Counted from the first letter of the stretch, positions 32,454 through 40,874 are shown. The stretch: 43,861 nucleotides of DNA from an uncultured Clostridia bacterium (GCA_944383875.1 CALWRD010000174.1:1-43861), one strand, 5' to 3'. The notes: generated by a model from the letters alone, not told the origin. A program made the numbers and translations.

Positions 32454-32720
32454 ATGATAAAAACAAATTTGCCCGTGCTGCTGGCTGAAAGACGATGGAC
32501 ACAGGCTGATCTTGCAAGGCGAACAGGTATAAGACCGGCGACAATTAATCAATTATATCATAACTTGGCAGATAGAGTTAATCTTGAACATATTGATAGA
32601 ATTTGCGAAGTGTTGGAATGTGATATAGGTGATATATACCAGTATGTACCGAATAAAATCAAGAAAACAGGAAAAGATCTTATTTTAGAAGAGCATGGGA
32701 ACAGAAAAGAAAAAAAGTAA
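32454..32720 (+). CDS. Small XRE/Cro-type regulator at the right end
   Basis: 88 residues with a complete HTH: VLLAERRWTQADLARRTGIRPATINQLYHN and the C-terminal ICEVLECDIGDIYQYVP typical of single-domain XRE repressors. Basic tail KKTGKDL...NRKEKK. Its palindromic operators and own -10 suggest it is made in the lysogen. It may control the Dam gene, itself, or superinfecting relatives. Confidence 0.8.
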   Translation: MIKTNLPVLLAERRWTQADLARRTGIRPATINQLYHNLADRVNLEHIDRICEVLECDIGDIYQYVPNKIKKTGKDLILEEHGNRKEKK

Positions 32721-32724
32721 CAGA

Positions 32725-32780
32725 AATAATGTACCTGTTGATAGGTTTTGAACACCTAAAAGCAGGTACATTATTTTTTT
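32725..32780 (+). terminator. Strong terminator at the prophage right end
   Basis: 13-bp perfect stem AATAATGTACCTG (32725-32737) / CAGGTACATTATT (32763-32775), with a smaller inner pairing AGGT/ACCT, then TTTTTATT. Stops prophage transcription 55 bp before the end. Confidence 0.9.
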
Positions 32781-32786
32781 ATTAAT

Positions 32787-32835
32787 TTTTGACAGCATTT
32801 GTGCGGAATTTTGACAAATGCGTTGCCAGCTTACA
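32787..32835 (-). repeat. Prophage right terminus with two TGTCAAAA motifs
   Basis: Read inward on the minus strand, the end begins TGTAAGCTGG. TGTCAAAA lies at 32816-32809 (offset 20, same as the left end) and again at 32794-32787, 22 bp (two turns) further in. Likely transposase-binding sites. Confidence 0.65.
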
Positions 32836-33045
32836 CAAACACTCGGGCAAAGGATATTCGGCGTGGGCAGCGTTATCGTTCATTCGTCGGATAAGACCAA
32901 TCCCGAGTGCGAGCTGAAAAATATCAAAAATCCTTTTGAGGTAAAGGAGCTTATTCATAATCAGGTTGAACAGATGAAACGGGAAAACCGTATGCGTATG
33001 GGAGAGTTTCTGAATGGTGATGAAGGGGAAGATTTTGAGGAATAA
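32836..33045 (+). pseudogene. PH-domain protein, C-terminal fragment
   Basis: Starts with the second CAAAC copy and continues the frame broken at 446: LGQRIFGVGSVIVHSSDKTNP...FEVKELIHNQVEQMKRENRM and an acidic end. A reading frame beginning at ATG 32818 exists only because the prophage tip supplies a start; it has no ribosome site. The gene would be restored by precise excision, which Mu-type phages rarely perform. Confidence 0.85.
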
Positions 33046-33106
33046 ATGCAGTTAATAAAAAATCAGTTTGTAAAAAGAAAGTTGTTTTGATGTGCAGTAT
33101 ATAATG

Positions 33107-33149
33107 AAAAGGGGATATGCAAAAAGTTTCTTGGGCAATCCCCTTTTCT
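33107..33149. terminator. Bidirectional terminator
   Basis: AAAAGGGGAT (33107-33116) pairs with ATCCCCTTTT (33138-33147). A and T tracts on the two sides allow use from both strands, fitting its place between the PH gene end and the convergent HIT gene. Confidence 0.75.
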
Positions 33150-33190
33150 TATGTCATCGGTACATTTATTGTGTACAATGGGAATATATT

Positions 33191-33601
33191 TTATAATTCA
33201 GCCTTTATTTTATCCACTATTGCGGAAAATTCATCAGAAGAAAGGGATTTGCCTTCTTTATTAAGGGTTACGTTGTCTCTCTGATGGCGTGGTATTACGT
33301 GTATATGGTAGTGGCTTACGCTTTGTCCTGCTGCCTCCCCGTTATTTTGGAGTATATTTATGCCTTCGGCATTAAGGGCTGCCTTAAGGGCAGAAGCGAT
33401 TTTTTTTTCAATCTTATATACAATGCCCAAAAGATCAGAGTATATTTCAAATATATTGGTCGTATGTTTTTTAGGCAGTATAAGGCAGTGCCCGGGGTTA
33501 GCCGGTGCAATATCAAGTATTACCCTGAAATTATCATCTTCATACACGGTATTAGAGGGGATTTCCTCATTAGCTATTTTACAAAAAATACAGTTATCCA
33601 T
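33191..33601 (-). CDS. HIT family nucleotide hydrolase (HinT-like)
   Basis: 136 residues from the ATG ending at 33601, which has GGAGGTG upstream (an in-frame ATG 11 codons earlier lacks one). Zinc-type N-terminus with C4 and C7 (CIFCKIANEEIPS), and the histidine triad SHYHIHVIP (H97, H99, H101). HIT/HinT enzymes hydrolyse AMP-linked amines and phosphoramidates such as lysyl-AMP. Full length for the family. Separate from the prophage and transcribed toward it. Confidence 0.93.
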   Translation of the reverse strand: MDNCIFCKIANEEIPSNTVYEDDNFRVILDIAPANPGHCLILPKKHTTNIFEIYSDLLGIVYKIEKKIASALKAALNAEGINILQNNGEAAGQSVSHYHIHVIPRHQRDNVTLNKEGKSLSSDEFSAIVDKIKAEL

Positions 33602-33701
33602 GTTAAACACCTCCGAAAATTTATCTAAAATCAATTATAAGTCAAAAAATAATAAAATACAAGTGCATTTGGGAGTTAAGAAAAAATTCACAAATTAGAG
33701 G

Positions 33702-33760
33702 TTGATTTTTTGTGAAAAATACAATATAATTGTTAGGCTGCAAACAGTTAGTGTGCTAAC
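33702..33760 (+). promoter_or_regulatory. Promoter and MarR operator of the exporter operon
   Basis: TTGATT (33702-33707), 17 bp, TATAAT (33725-33730). Just downstream, GTTAG-TGTG-CTAAC (33747-33760) is a perfect 5-bp inverted repeat, with another TGTTAG at 33731-33736. A repressor bound here would block the transcript start region. Confidence 0.7.
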
Positions 33761-33778
33761 ATTAAAGGAGGTGCGGCT

Positions 33779-34222
33779 TTGAATGAAGATTATCACTATG
33801 GAGCATTGATAGGGATGCTGTCCAACGAAATCAAACGCAGTTTTGCGGGAAATAAAAATCATAGTCTGCTTACCGGCAGGCAAGGGCAGGTGCTCCATTA
33901 TATATTTGCACAGGCAGAAGTCAGAAATGTTTTTCAGCGGGATATTGAGATGGACTTTAACATCAGACGGTCAAGTGCAAGCAGTATGCTTGCAAATATG
34001 GAAAAGTTAGGAGTTATACGCAGGGAAAGCGTCAGCTATGACGCAAGGCTCAAGCGTATAGTCGTTACCGAAAAGGGCGAGGAGCTTAAGGCTATAGTAA
34101 AAAATGAGCTTGATGAAATGGAACGGCAGCTCGTAAAGAATATTCCGCAAAAGGATCTGGATGTCTTTGATGACGTTATGCACAAAATGATAGAAAATTT
34201 AAAGGAGGAAAATTATGCTTAA
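33779..34222 (+). CDS. MarR family transcriptional regulator
   Basis: 147 residues from TTG 33779 (AAGGAGG seven bases upstream). Winged helix: FQRDIEMDFNIRRSSASSMLANMEKLGVIRRESVSYDARLKRIVVTEKGEEL, the classical MarR core and wing. First gene of a MarR-ABC-ABC operon, overlapping the exporter gene by 8 bp. Expected to repress the operon by binding the palindrome at 33747-33760 and to release it on binding a toxic ligand. Confidence 0.9.
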   Translation: MNEDYHYGALIGMLSNEIKRSFAGNKNHSLLTGRQGQVLHYIFAQAEVRNVFQRDIEMDFNIRRSSASSMLANMEKLGVIRRESVSYDARLKRIVVTEKGEELKAIVKNELDEMERQLVKNIPQKDLDVFDDVMHKMIENLKEENYA

Positions 34223-35942
34223 AACGCTAATGGGTTCTATAAGAGAATACAAACGCTCGTCTGTTTTGGCAGCGATTTTTGTAACTTTTGAGGTTATCCT
34301 TGAGGTGCTTATACCCTATCTGATGGCTAAGATTATTGACGTAGGTATGGCTCAGGGCAGTATTACATATACCATACTTATCAGTTTAGCTACCATAGTG
34401 GCTGCCTTTGCATCTCTTTACTGCGGTGCCTCTTCCGGTAAGTATGCGGCAAATGCCGCTGCCGGCTTTGCCAAAAACTTAAGGCATGATATTTTTTACA
34501 GTATACAGGACTTTTCCTTTGAAAATATTGATAAGTTTTCAACCTCAAGTCTTGTAACAAGGCTTACCACGGATATTACAAATATCCAGAACGCTTATCA
34601 GATGATAGTAAGGGTGCTTGTACGTGCGCCTATTATGCTGATATTTGCCCTTATTATGGCAATCAACATCAATGCTAAGCTTTCTCTTACCTTTGCCGTT
34701 GCTATTCCAATCCTTTTTGTGGGTTTGTTTGCAATAGCAGGCAATGCTTTTCCATACTTCAGGACAGTATTTAAAAAGTATGACAGACTTAACTGTGTTG
34801 TACAGGAAAATGTAAACGCTGTTAGAGTGGTTAAGGCATATGTAAGAGAGGATCACGAAATTGATAAGTTCCACGGGGTTTCAAAGGAAGTATATGACAA
34901 GTTTAAGGCAGCAGAGAAAATAGTAGCTTTCAATGCGCCTCTTATGCAGTCTGTTATGTATGGAGCAATGATAGTTATGTCCCTTGTGGGCGGCAAGTAT
35001 ATTGTATACGGGGATATGCTTTCCGGTGAGCTTACAAGCCTTATTGTATATACCGTTATGATACTTTCTTCCCTTATGATGCTCTCTATGATTTTTGTAA
35101 TGATCCTTATGGCACGTTCATCTGCAGAGAGAGTTGTTGAGGTACTTAATGAAAAGAGTACCATGACTTCACCGGAAAATGCCGTTACTTCCGTAGCTGA
35201 CGGCAGTATTGAGTTTGATAATGTATCGTTCGGATACAGTGATGATGAAAACAAATACGTGCTTACCGATATTAACGTTAAAATCAAAAGCGGTGAAACT
35301 ATCGGTATTATCGGCGGTACAGGCAGTTCTAAGTCAAGCCTTGTACAGCTTATACCGAGACTTTATGATGTAAAAAGGGGTTCTGTTAAGGTAGGCGGTG
35401 TTGATGTAAGGGATTACGATATTGAGGCACTGCGTGACCAGGTTGCAATGGTGCTGCAAAAGAATGTCCTTTTTTCCGGTACCATTGCGGAAAATATTCG
35501 CTGGGGTAATGAAAAAGCAAGCGATGAAGAGGTTCAGCGGGTATGTAAGCTTGCACAGGCGGACTCCTTTGTGCAGGAATTCCCAAGAAAGTATGAAACT
35601 GTTCTTGATCAGGGAGGTACAAACGTATCAGGCGGACAGAAGCAAAGACTTTGTATAGCAAGGGCATTGCTTAAAAAACCTAAGATACTTATCCTTGATG
35701 ACTCAACCAGCGCCGTTGATACCAAGACAGACAGTCTTATAAGAAAGGCTTTCCGTGAAGAGATACCTAACACTACCAAGCTCATCATTGCACAGAGAGT
35801 AAGCTCCGTTGAGGACGCAGACAGGATAATTGTGCTTGATGAAGGAAGGATAGCGGGAATAGGTACTTCGGAAGAGCTTTTAAAGACAAATAAGATTTAT
35901 CAGGAAGTTTATTATTCACAGATGAAAGGAGCTGAGAAGTAA
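34215..35942 (+). CDS. ABC exporter half, degenerate ATP site
   Basis: 575 residues: six-helix transmembrane domain (about 1-310), then a nucleotide-binding domain. Walker A GGTGSSKSS (K373), signature VSGGQ (471-475), Walker B LILDDSTSAVD where the catalytic glutamate after D495 is D496. Loss of that Glu marks the non-hydrolytic site of a heterodimeric exporter. Its intact signature completes the working site of its partner. Probably exports drugs, peptides or lipids. Stop and next start overlap (TAATG). Confidence 0.92.
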   Translation: MLKTLMGSIREYKRSSVLAAIFVTFEVILEVLIPYLMAKIIDVGMAQGSITYTILISLATIVAAFASLYCGASSGKYAANAAAGFAKNLRHDIFYSIQDFSFENIDKFSTSSLVTRLTTDITNIQNAYQMIVRVLVRAPIMLIFALIMAININAKLSLTFAVAIPILFVGLFAIAGNAFPYFRTVFKKYDRLNCVVQENVNAVRVVKAYVREDHEIDKFHGVSKEVYDKFKAAEKIVAFNAPLMQSVMYGAMIVMSLVGGKYIVYGDMLSGELTSLIVYTVMILSSLMMLSMIFVMILMARSSAERVVEVLNEKSTMTSPENAVTSVADGSIEFDNVSFGYSDDENKYVLTDINVKIKSGETIGIIGGTGSSKSSLVQLIPRLYDVKRGSVKVGGVDVRDYDIEALRDQVAMVLQKNVLFSGTIAENIRWGNEKASDEEVQRVCKLAQADSFVQEFPRKYETVLDQGGTNVSGGQKQRLCIARALLKKPKILILDDSTSAVDTKTDSLIRKAFREEIPNTTKLIIAQRVSSVEDADRIIVLDEGRIAGIGTSEELLKTNKIYQEVYYSQMKGAEK

Positions 35943-37807
35943 TGTTCAGACCGACTAAATGGCAGGTTGCCAAGAGGCTTATGGGCTATGTTACGGGAAT
36001 ATACAGGCTGCAGTTTGTAATAGTGGTTATCTCCATTATAATCAGCGCCCTTGCATCCCTGGCAGGTCCCCTTTCGCTTATGTTTATACTTGATGATTTT
36101 GTTGTGCCTCTTATAGGCTCCCAGGATCCGGATTTCAGCGGTCTTACAAAGGCTGTTATTTTACTGGGTTGTCTGGATCTGGCAGGTGTAATTGCTACTT
36201 ATGTGTATAACAGACTGATGGTTAATATCGGTCAGGGTGTACTTAAAAAGGTCAGGGACGATATGTTTGAGCATATGCAGACTCTGCCTATAGGTTATTT
36301 TGACAGACGTGCCAACGGTGATATAATGTCACTTTACACAAACGATACCGATGCACTCAGGCAGATGATAAGCCAGAGTATACCTATGGGTCTCTCCTCA
36401 CTTGTAAGTGCCACGGTTACCTTTATTGCAATGGTCAGCATTAATCTGCCCCTTTCTCTGCTTGCTATCGCTATGATAGTGGTAATGACTTTTGTCACAA
36501 GGAAAATAGGCAGCAGAAGCGGTTACTTCTTCGTTGAGCAGCAGCTTGATATAGCTAAGGTTACGGGCTTTATTGAAGAGCATATGGCAGGTCAGAAGGT
36601 TATTAAAGTCTTTAACCACGAGGAAAAGACAAAAGAAGAGTTTGATAAGATCAACAATGAACTTTGCAACAGTGCGGATAATGCAAACCACTATGCAAAC
36701 ATAATGATGCCTATTATTGCTAACCTTGGTAACTTGCAGTACGTGCTTACCGCTATGATAGGCGGTATCCTTGCCATACTTGGTGTAGGCGGTGTTACCG
36801 TAGGTGTTATGGCGTCTTATATGCAGTTTTCAAAGAGTTTTAACCAGCCTTTTGCTCAAATTTCAAACCAGTTTAATGCTATCGTTATGGCTCTTGCTGG
36901 TGCTGAGCGTATCTTTGACATGCTTGATGAAAAGCCTGAGGTTGATGAAGGTAAGGTTACTCTTACCAGAGTTAAGGTTAATTCCGACGGCAGCATGACT
37001 CCTTGCAGTGAGCGTACAGGTACATGGGCATGGCAGATCCCAGATGATAAGGGCGGCTATACACTTAAGCGTATGATGGGTGATGTAAGGTTTTTTGATA
37101 TGAGCTTTGCATATGATGGTAAAAATATCGTACTTCACGACCTTTCACTTTTTGCAAAACCGGGTCAGAAAATTGCCTTTGTAGGTTCCACAGGTGCAGG
37201 TAAAACCACCATTACGAATCTTATCAACAGGTTTTACGATGTTACGGAGGGACGTATTGAGTACGATGGTATAAATGTTAATGATATTAAAAAGTCATCC
37301 CTTAGAAAATCCCTTGGTATAGTATTGCAGGATACTCACCTTTTCAGCGGTACTATTATGGAAAATATCCGTTACGGTAAGCTTGACGCTGCCGACGAGG
37401 AAGTATATGCGGCAGCTAAGCTGGCAAATGCCGACAGATTTATTGAGCTGCTTCCAAAGGGTTATGATACGGAGCTTACTTCCGACGGTGAGGAACTGAG
37501 CCAAGGTGAAAGACAGCTCCTTGCCATTGCAAGGGCGGCGATTGCCAACCCTCCAGTGCTTATTCTTGATGAGGCTACCTCAAGCATTGATACCCGTACC
37601 GAAAGCATTGTTCAGAAGGGTATGGATGAGCTTATGAAGGGCAGAACGGTATTTGTAATAGCTCACAGACTTTCAACCATCCGAAACAGTGACGCCATTA
37701 TGGTGCTTGACCACGGCAGAATAATCGAGCGTGGCGAACATGAAGAACTGCTTAAGGAAAAGGGTACTTACTATCAGCTTTATACAGGTGCCCTTGAGCT
37801 TGATTAA
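35942..37807 (+). CDS. ABC exporter half, catalytic ATP site
   Basis: 621 residues. Transmembrane domain (1-330), then an insert of about 45 residues (VNSDGSMTPCSERTGTWAWQIPDD) before the NBD that is typical of the longer partner. Walker A GSTGAGKTT (K421), variant signature LSQGE (519-523), Walker B LILDEATS with D543 and catalytic E544, H-loop IAHRLST. The canonical Glu and variant signature complement the partner's pattern exactly. Ends 30 bp before a terminator. Confidence 0.93.
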   Translation: MFRPTKWQVAKRLMGYVTGIYRLQFVIVVISIIISALASLAGPLSLMFILDDFVVPLIGSQDPDFSGLTKAVILLGCLDLAGVIATYVYNRLMVNIGQGVLKKVRDDMFEHMQTLPIGYFDRRANGDIMSLYTNDTDALRQMISQSIPMGLSSLVSATVTFIAMVSINLPLSLLAIAMIVVMTFVTRKIGSRSGYFFVEQQLDIAKVTGFIEEHMAGQKVIKVFNHEEKTKEEFDKINNELCNSADNANHYANIMMPIIANLGNLQYVLTAMIGGILAILGVGGVTVGVMASYMQFSKSFNQPFAQISNQFNAIVMALAGAERIFDMLDEKPEVDEGKVTLTRVKVNSDGSMTPCSERTGTWAWQIPDDKGGYTLKRMMGDVRFFDMSFAYDGKNIVLHDLSLFAKPGQKIAFVGSTGAGKTTITNLINRFYDVTEGRIEYDGINVNDIKKSSLRKSLGIVLQDTHLFSGTIMENIRYGKLDAADEEVYAAAKLANADRFIELLPKGYDTELTSDGEELSQGERQLLAIARAAIANPPVLILDEATSSIDTRTESIVQKGMDELMKGRTVFVIAHRLSTIRNSDAIMVLDHGRIIERGEHEELLKEKGTYYQLYTGALELD

Positions 37808-37835
37808 TAATAGGGGATTGCTGGTTTTATCCCAC

Positions 37836-37873
37836 AAAAGACTCATTCCGGCTAAAGGTTTGAGTCTTTTTTT
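37836..37873 (+). terminator. Terminator of the MarR-ABC operon
   Basis: AAAAGACTCA (37836-37845) pairs with TGAGTCTTTT (37861-37870), 15-nt loop, followed by further T residues. Confidence 0.85.
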
Positions 37874-37980
37874 GTTAATAATATTGTAATTGTATATCAA
37901 ATGTAATATAATATTATCTATGAAATAAGGCAGCAAATACTGCAGTATAATGAATACATCAGAGAAAGGTAAAAAATGTT

Positions 37981-40065
37981 ATGGAGAGAGTGTATGTGGA
38001 TAAGGTTATAAAACCGTTTTTGGTAATGTTTATTATTACTCTATTGCTGGAGATTTTTGTTTTTAATTTTCGCTTCTGGCAAAGCTTGGGATATGATTTC
38101 ACCCCTATCAGCGAAACCGCAATAGGTGAGGGACTTGTGGAAAATGAGGACGGAAGCTTTACCTTCAGCGGCAAGGCAAATTCCTACATTGAGTTTGGCT
38201 ATGTGAATATGGAGATGGACAACCTCTATTTAAGCATATCCCGCACGGATGGAGAACCCTACAGGCAGTATGTGCGTATTGATATTGCGGATGAGGGCAG
38301 TGAGGTATATTACAGCCTGCCTGAGCGTGAGGTGGTGTCCTCTGTTGAGCGAAGCAAATATATAAAATTCAATGCCAACGGCGTTGTTAAAAAAATGCGA
38401 ATTAATCTTGAGCCGGAGACCGTCTATGACCTTGGTATGAAGGCAGTGGGTACGAATGATCAAGAGTATAACATTAATATTGACAGTGTGCAGATCAATA
38501 AAAGTGTGCCCTTCTTTTTTGTACCCCTCAGGGTGCTTGGGATTCTGCTTGTGCTGATGCTTATTTACAGCCTCAGATACAATACCTATGCCTATAATTA
38601 CAGGCTTGACCCTGCCTCCAAAGGGCAGAGGGCAGCGTTTGCGGCTTTAATAGCAATTAACATACTTTTTGCTGTTTTTATTTACTTTAGCAATAAGTTT
38701 TATTTTTATTTGGACAGGGATGTTTATTCCAATCTGGCACAGGCACTTTTGCAGGGACATTTTGACCTGCCTATGCTGGAACCTTCCCAAGGACTTTTGG
38801 ATATGTCAAACCCCTATGACAGCAACTTAAGAGGCAGTCTGGGAGTGGAGTATTACTGGGATTATGCCTTTTTTGAAGGCAAGTATTACGTATACTTTGG
38901 CATAGTGCCCTGCCTGTTGCTGTTCCTGCCTGTAAGGGCGCTGTTGGGGATAGATCTGCCTGTTAATCTGGCGATGCTTATTTTTACGATTATATACATT
39001 ATTGTTGGCTTCAGGTTTATCTATGCTATGGCAAAGCGTTATTTCAAACGAATACCTTTTGTTACCTTTCTTATGATGGCGGAGCTGTTTGTATTCTGCT
39101 CAGGGCTCACCGCTGCTCTTTTCAGAAACGACCTCTATGCTATCCCGGGCATTACCGCACTTACCTTTACCATGCTTGGTATCGACCTGTGGCTTTCGGG
39201 CATTGATCGTCAGGGAAATGTGTTGAGCAGGACTAAACTGCTGCTTGGCTCCCTGTGTATGGCGCTTGTGGCAGGATGCCGCCCCCAGCTTCTGGTGGGT
39301 TCCTTCTTTGCAATATTTATCTTTATGAGGACTGTATTTGCAAGACGTGCCATGTTTGCGAAAAATAAGGACAGCCTTATAAATACCGTTGTCTTTGTGC
39401 TGCCTTATGTTGTGGTTGCCGCCTTCCTTATGTATTACAATTATGCCCGTTTTGGCTCGGTGTTTGACTTCGGTGCAAACTATAATCTGACTACAAACGA
39501 TATGACAGAGAGAGGCTTCAGGCTTGACCGTATTCCCTATGGTATCTTTATGTTTCTCTTCCAGTTTCCGAAGATTACAAGCCGTTTCCCTTTTCTTAAT
39601 CCTTGTGACAATTTTACCCGGTATATGGGTGTTACTATTTACGAATGTGTTTACGGCGGTTTGTTTGTTATTATGCCGGTGCTGCTGTGGAACTTTGCAG
39701 CCTACTTCGGTAAAACAAAGCGATTTTTAAGGCGCAGGAAGCTTTTTGGGGCTATACTTATTTGCCATATATTTGCACTTATTATTCTGGTTGCGGATAT
39801 AAATATGGCAGGCATAGTTTTCCGTTACGGTATTGACTTTACATGGCTGCTTATTCTGCCTGCCTTTGCCGTTTATCTCTGCCTTGATGAAAGGTATAAG
39901 GGGGATATGCTTAAAAGGCATAGGGTGAAGTTTGCGGCAGCGTTTATGATTTCTATGCTTTGTAATATACTTATCGTATTTATGAGTTATCGCAGCTACA
40001 GTATGGATTATTCAAATCCTACGGTGTATTATTCTATAATGTATGCACTGCAGTTCTGGATGTAG
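37981..40065 (+). CDS. Polytopic membrane protein, GT-C glycosyltransferase-like
   Basis: 694 residues. One N-terminal helix, an extracytoplasmic beta-rich domain of about 150 residues (FSGKANSYIEFGYVNMEMDNLYLSI...INKSVPFF), then around ten membrane helices (for example LRVLGILLVLMLIYSL, AALIAINILFAVFIYF, LLLGSLCMALVAG). An external loop holds YLDRDVYSNLAQALLQGHFDLP and YYWDYAFFEGKYYVYFG, charged/aromatic loops of the kind used by GT-C enzymes that transfer sugars from lipid carriers. No motif proves catalysis. ATG 37981 has a distant ribosome site; GTG 37996 with GGAGAG just ahead is an alternative. Single-gene unit. Confidence 0.6.
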   Translation: MERVYVDKVIKPFLVMFIITLLLEIFVFNFRFWQSLGYDFTPISETAIGEGLVENEDGSFTFSGKANSYIEFGYVNMEMDNLYLSISRTDGEPYRQYVRIDIADEGSEVYYSLPEREVVSSVERSKYIKFNANGVVKKMRINLEPETVYDLGMKAVGTNDQEYNINIDSVQINKSVPFFFVPLRVLGILLVLMLIYSLRYNTYAYNYRLDPASKGQRAAFAALIAINILFAVFIYFSNKFYFYLDRDVYSNLAQALLQGHFDLPMLEPSQGLLDMSNPYDSNLRGSLGVEYYWDYAFFEGKYYVYFGIVPCLLLFLPVRALLGIDLPVNLAMLIFTIIYIIVGFRFIYAMAKRYFKRIPFVTFLMMAELFVFCSGLTAALFRNDLYAIPGITALTFTMLGIDLWLSGIDRQGNVLSRTKLLLGSLCMALVAGCRPQLLVGSFFAIFIFMRTVFARRAMFAKNKDSLINTVVFVLPYVVVAAFLMYYNYARFGSVFDFGANYNLTTNDMTERGFRLDRIPYGIFMFLFQFPKITSRFPFLNPCDNFTRYMGVTIYECVYGGLFVIMPVLLWNFAAYFGKTKRFLRRRKLFGAILICHIFALIILVADINMAGIVFRYGIDFTWLLILPAFAVYLCLDERYKGDMLKRHRVKFAAAFMISMLCNILIVFMSYRSYSMDYSNPTVYYSIMYALQFWM

Positions 40066-40071
40066 TAAATA

Positions 40072-40319
40072 AATGAAATAATTATTGTAGGCGGCAATAT
40101 AAATGGCAATAAAATTATAAACAATAAAGATGAGAAAACCGTTTTAAGCATAATTCAGGAAAATCCTAAAATCACAGAAAAAACATAAGCAATAAATCGG
40201 GATTAAATAAACGTAAGATTGCCGGAGTTATAAAAAGACTGAAAGAAAAAGGCATCATTACTCATGAAGGCTCATCAAGAAGCGGGTATTGGAAAATAAA
40301 CGATTGCTCTTTGCCGTAA
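40072..40319 (+). pseudogene. Frameshifted winged-helix remnant
   Basis: Reads IIIVGGNINGNKIINN...EKTVLSIIQENPKITEKT, then stops at 40186; one frame away it continues SNKSGLNKRKIAGVIKRLKEKG and ...SGYWKIND to a stop at 40319. Joined, this is a standard winged helix of the kind found at the C-terminus of AlbA-type/RecG-like ATP-binding regulators. A one-base shift near 40185-40190 and no upstream body show a decayed gene. It lies between the membrane protein gene and a hairpin. Confidence 0.6.
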
Positions 40320-40397
40320 AAATTTACGCTTTGTCCACATCAACTATCCTGCGCAGAAATGCGTAACAGATCATTAATACTTTAATACAGTAAAAAC

Positions 40398-40441
40398 AAT
40401 AGGCTGCTGCAAAATAACTTTATGTTTTGCAACAGCCTATT
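40398..40441. terminator. Long hairpin, probable terminator
   Basis: AATAGGCTGcTGCAAAA (40398-40414) pairs with TTTTGCAaCAGCCTATT (40425-40441), ten-nt loop; T-rich tails are modest. It could end leftward transcription of the XRE gene or rightward read-through. Confidence 0.5.
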
Positions 40442-40547
40442 ATTTATAAACATACTTGCTTTAGGAATGCTTTGGTTTTTGCTTGGTTCTGTAATTATTT
40501 TATTGTTAAACGAATTGCATAATACAAAATTTGCTTTCAAACAAATA

Positions 40548-40874
40548 TTAAAATCCATAAAAATTTGGTTTCTTCATTTCTTTTATAATATTAATAAGTA
40601 TATCGAGTTGACCATCTTTAAGACCTTTTGATTCGGATAAAAGTTCGGATGTTTTAGAGGGGTCAAGACAGTCTGTATCAAAAAACTCCGCAGGTGTTAT
40701 CTCAAGATATTCGCATATATAAAAGAACATAGCCATTGATGGAAGATTAACGCCGTTTTCTATATTATTGATATAACCGGCACTTTGTCCTATCGAAAGG
40801 CTCATATCTCTTGCGGAAACGCCTTTATTAGTTCTTAGAATAGATAATCTTTTTGCGAATTCTTCTTTCTTCAT
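40548..40874 (-). CDS. XRE family transcriptional repressor
   Basis: 108 residues behind AAAGGAGGTG. HTH at 6-60: LSILRTNKGVSARDMSLSIGQSAGYINNIENGVNLPSM, followed by YICEYLEITPAEFFDTD, the standard SinR/XRE end, then a helical C-terminus (LKDGQLDILINIIKEMKK) that may dimerise. Divergent from the SLOG gene. Its own promoter is likely TTAGTT-17-TATAAT reading leftward (about 40937-40909). Confidence 0.88.
   Translation of the reverse strand: MKKEEFAKRLSILRTNKGVSARDMSLSIGQSAGYINNIENGVNLPSMAMFFYICEYLEITPAEFFDTDCLDPSKTSELLSESKGLKDGQLDILINIIKEMKKPNFYGF

Larger units (their letters stand above)
447..32835. mobile_element. Mu-like transposable prophage, siphovirus type, complete
   Basis: The element is 32,389 bp. 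It has TGTAA...TTACA ends, a 5-bp CAAAC target duplication, a D283-D360-E412 transposase, a MuB-like ATPase, GemA-, Mor-, gp25-, gp26- and gp27-position genes, then head, tail and host-recognition genes, and ends in a strong terminator. No integrase, tRNA att site, tail sheath or reverse transcriptase was found. Every expected module is present with an open frame, so it may be inducible. Gene order up to the terminase follows Mu; the structural part follows Firmicute siphoviruses. Confidence 0.9.

Noticed and set aside
32818-33045. Independent 75-codon gene at the right junction
   Set aside because: Its start codon lies in the prophage tip and the rest is the C-terminus of the interrupted PH-domain gene.
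40422-40631. Rightward 69-codon hydrophobic frame
   Set aside because: Overlaps the end of the XRE gene and starts inside the hairpin at 40398-40441, without a ribosome site.
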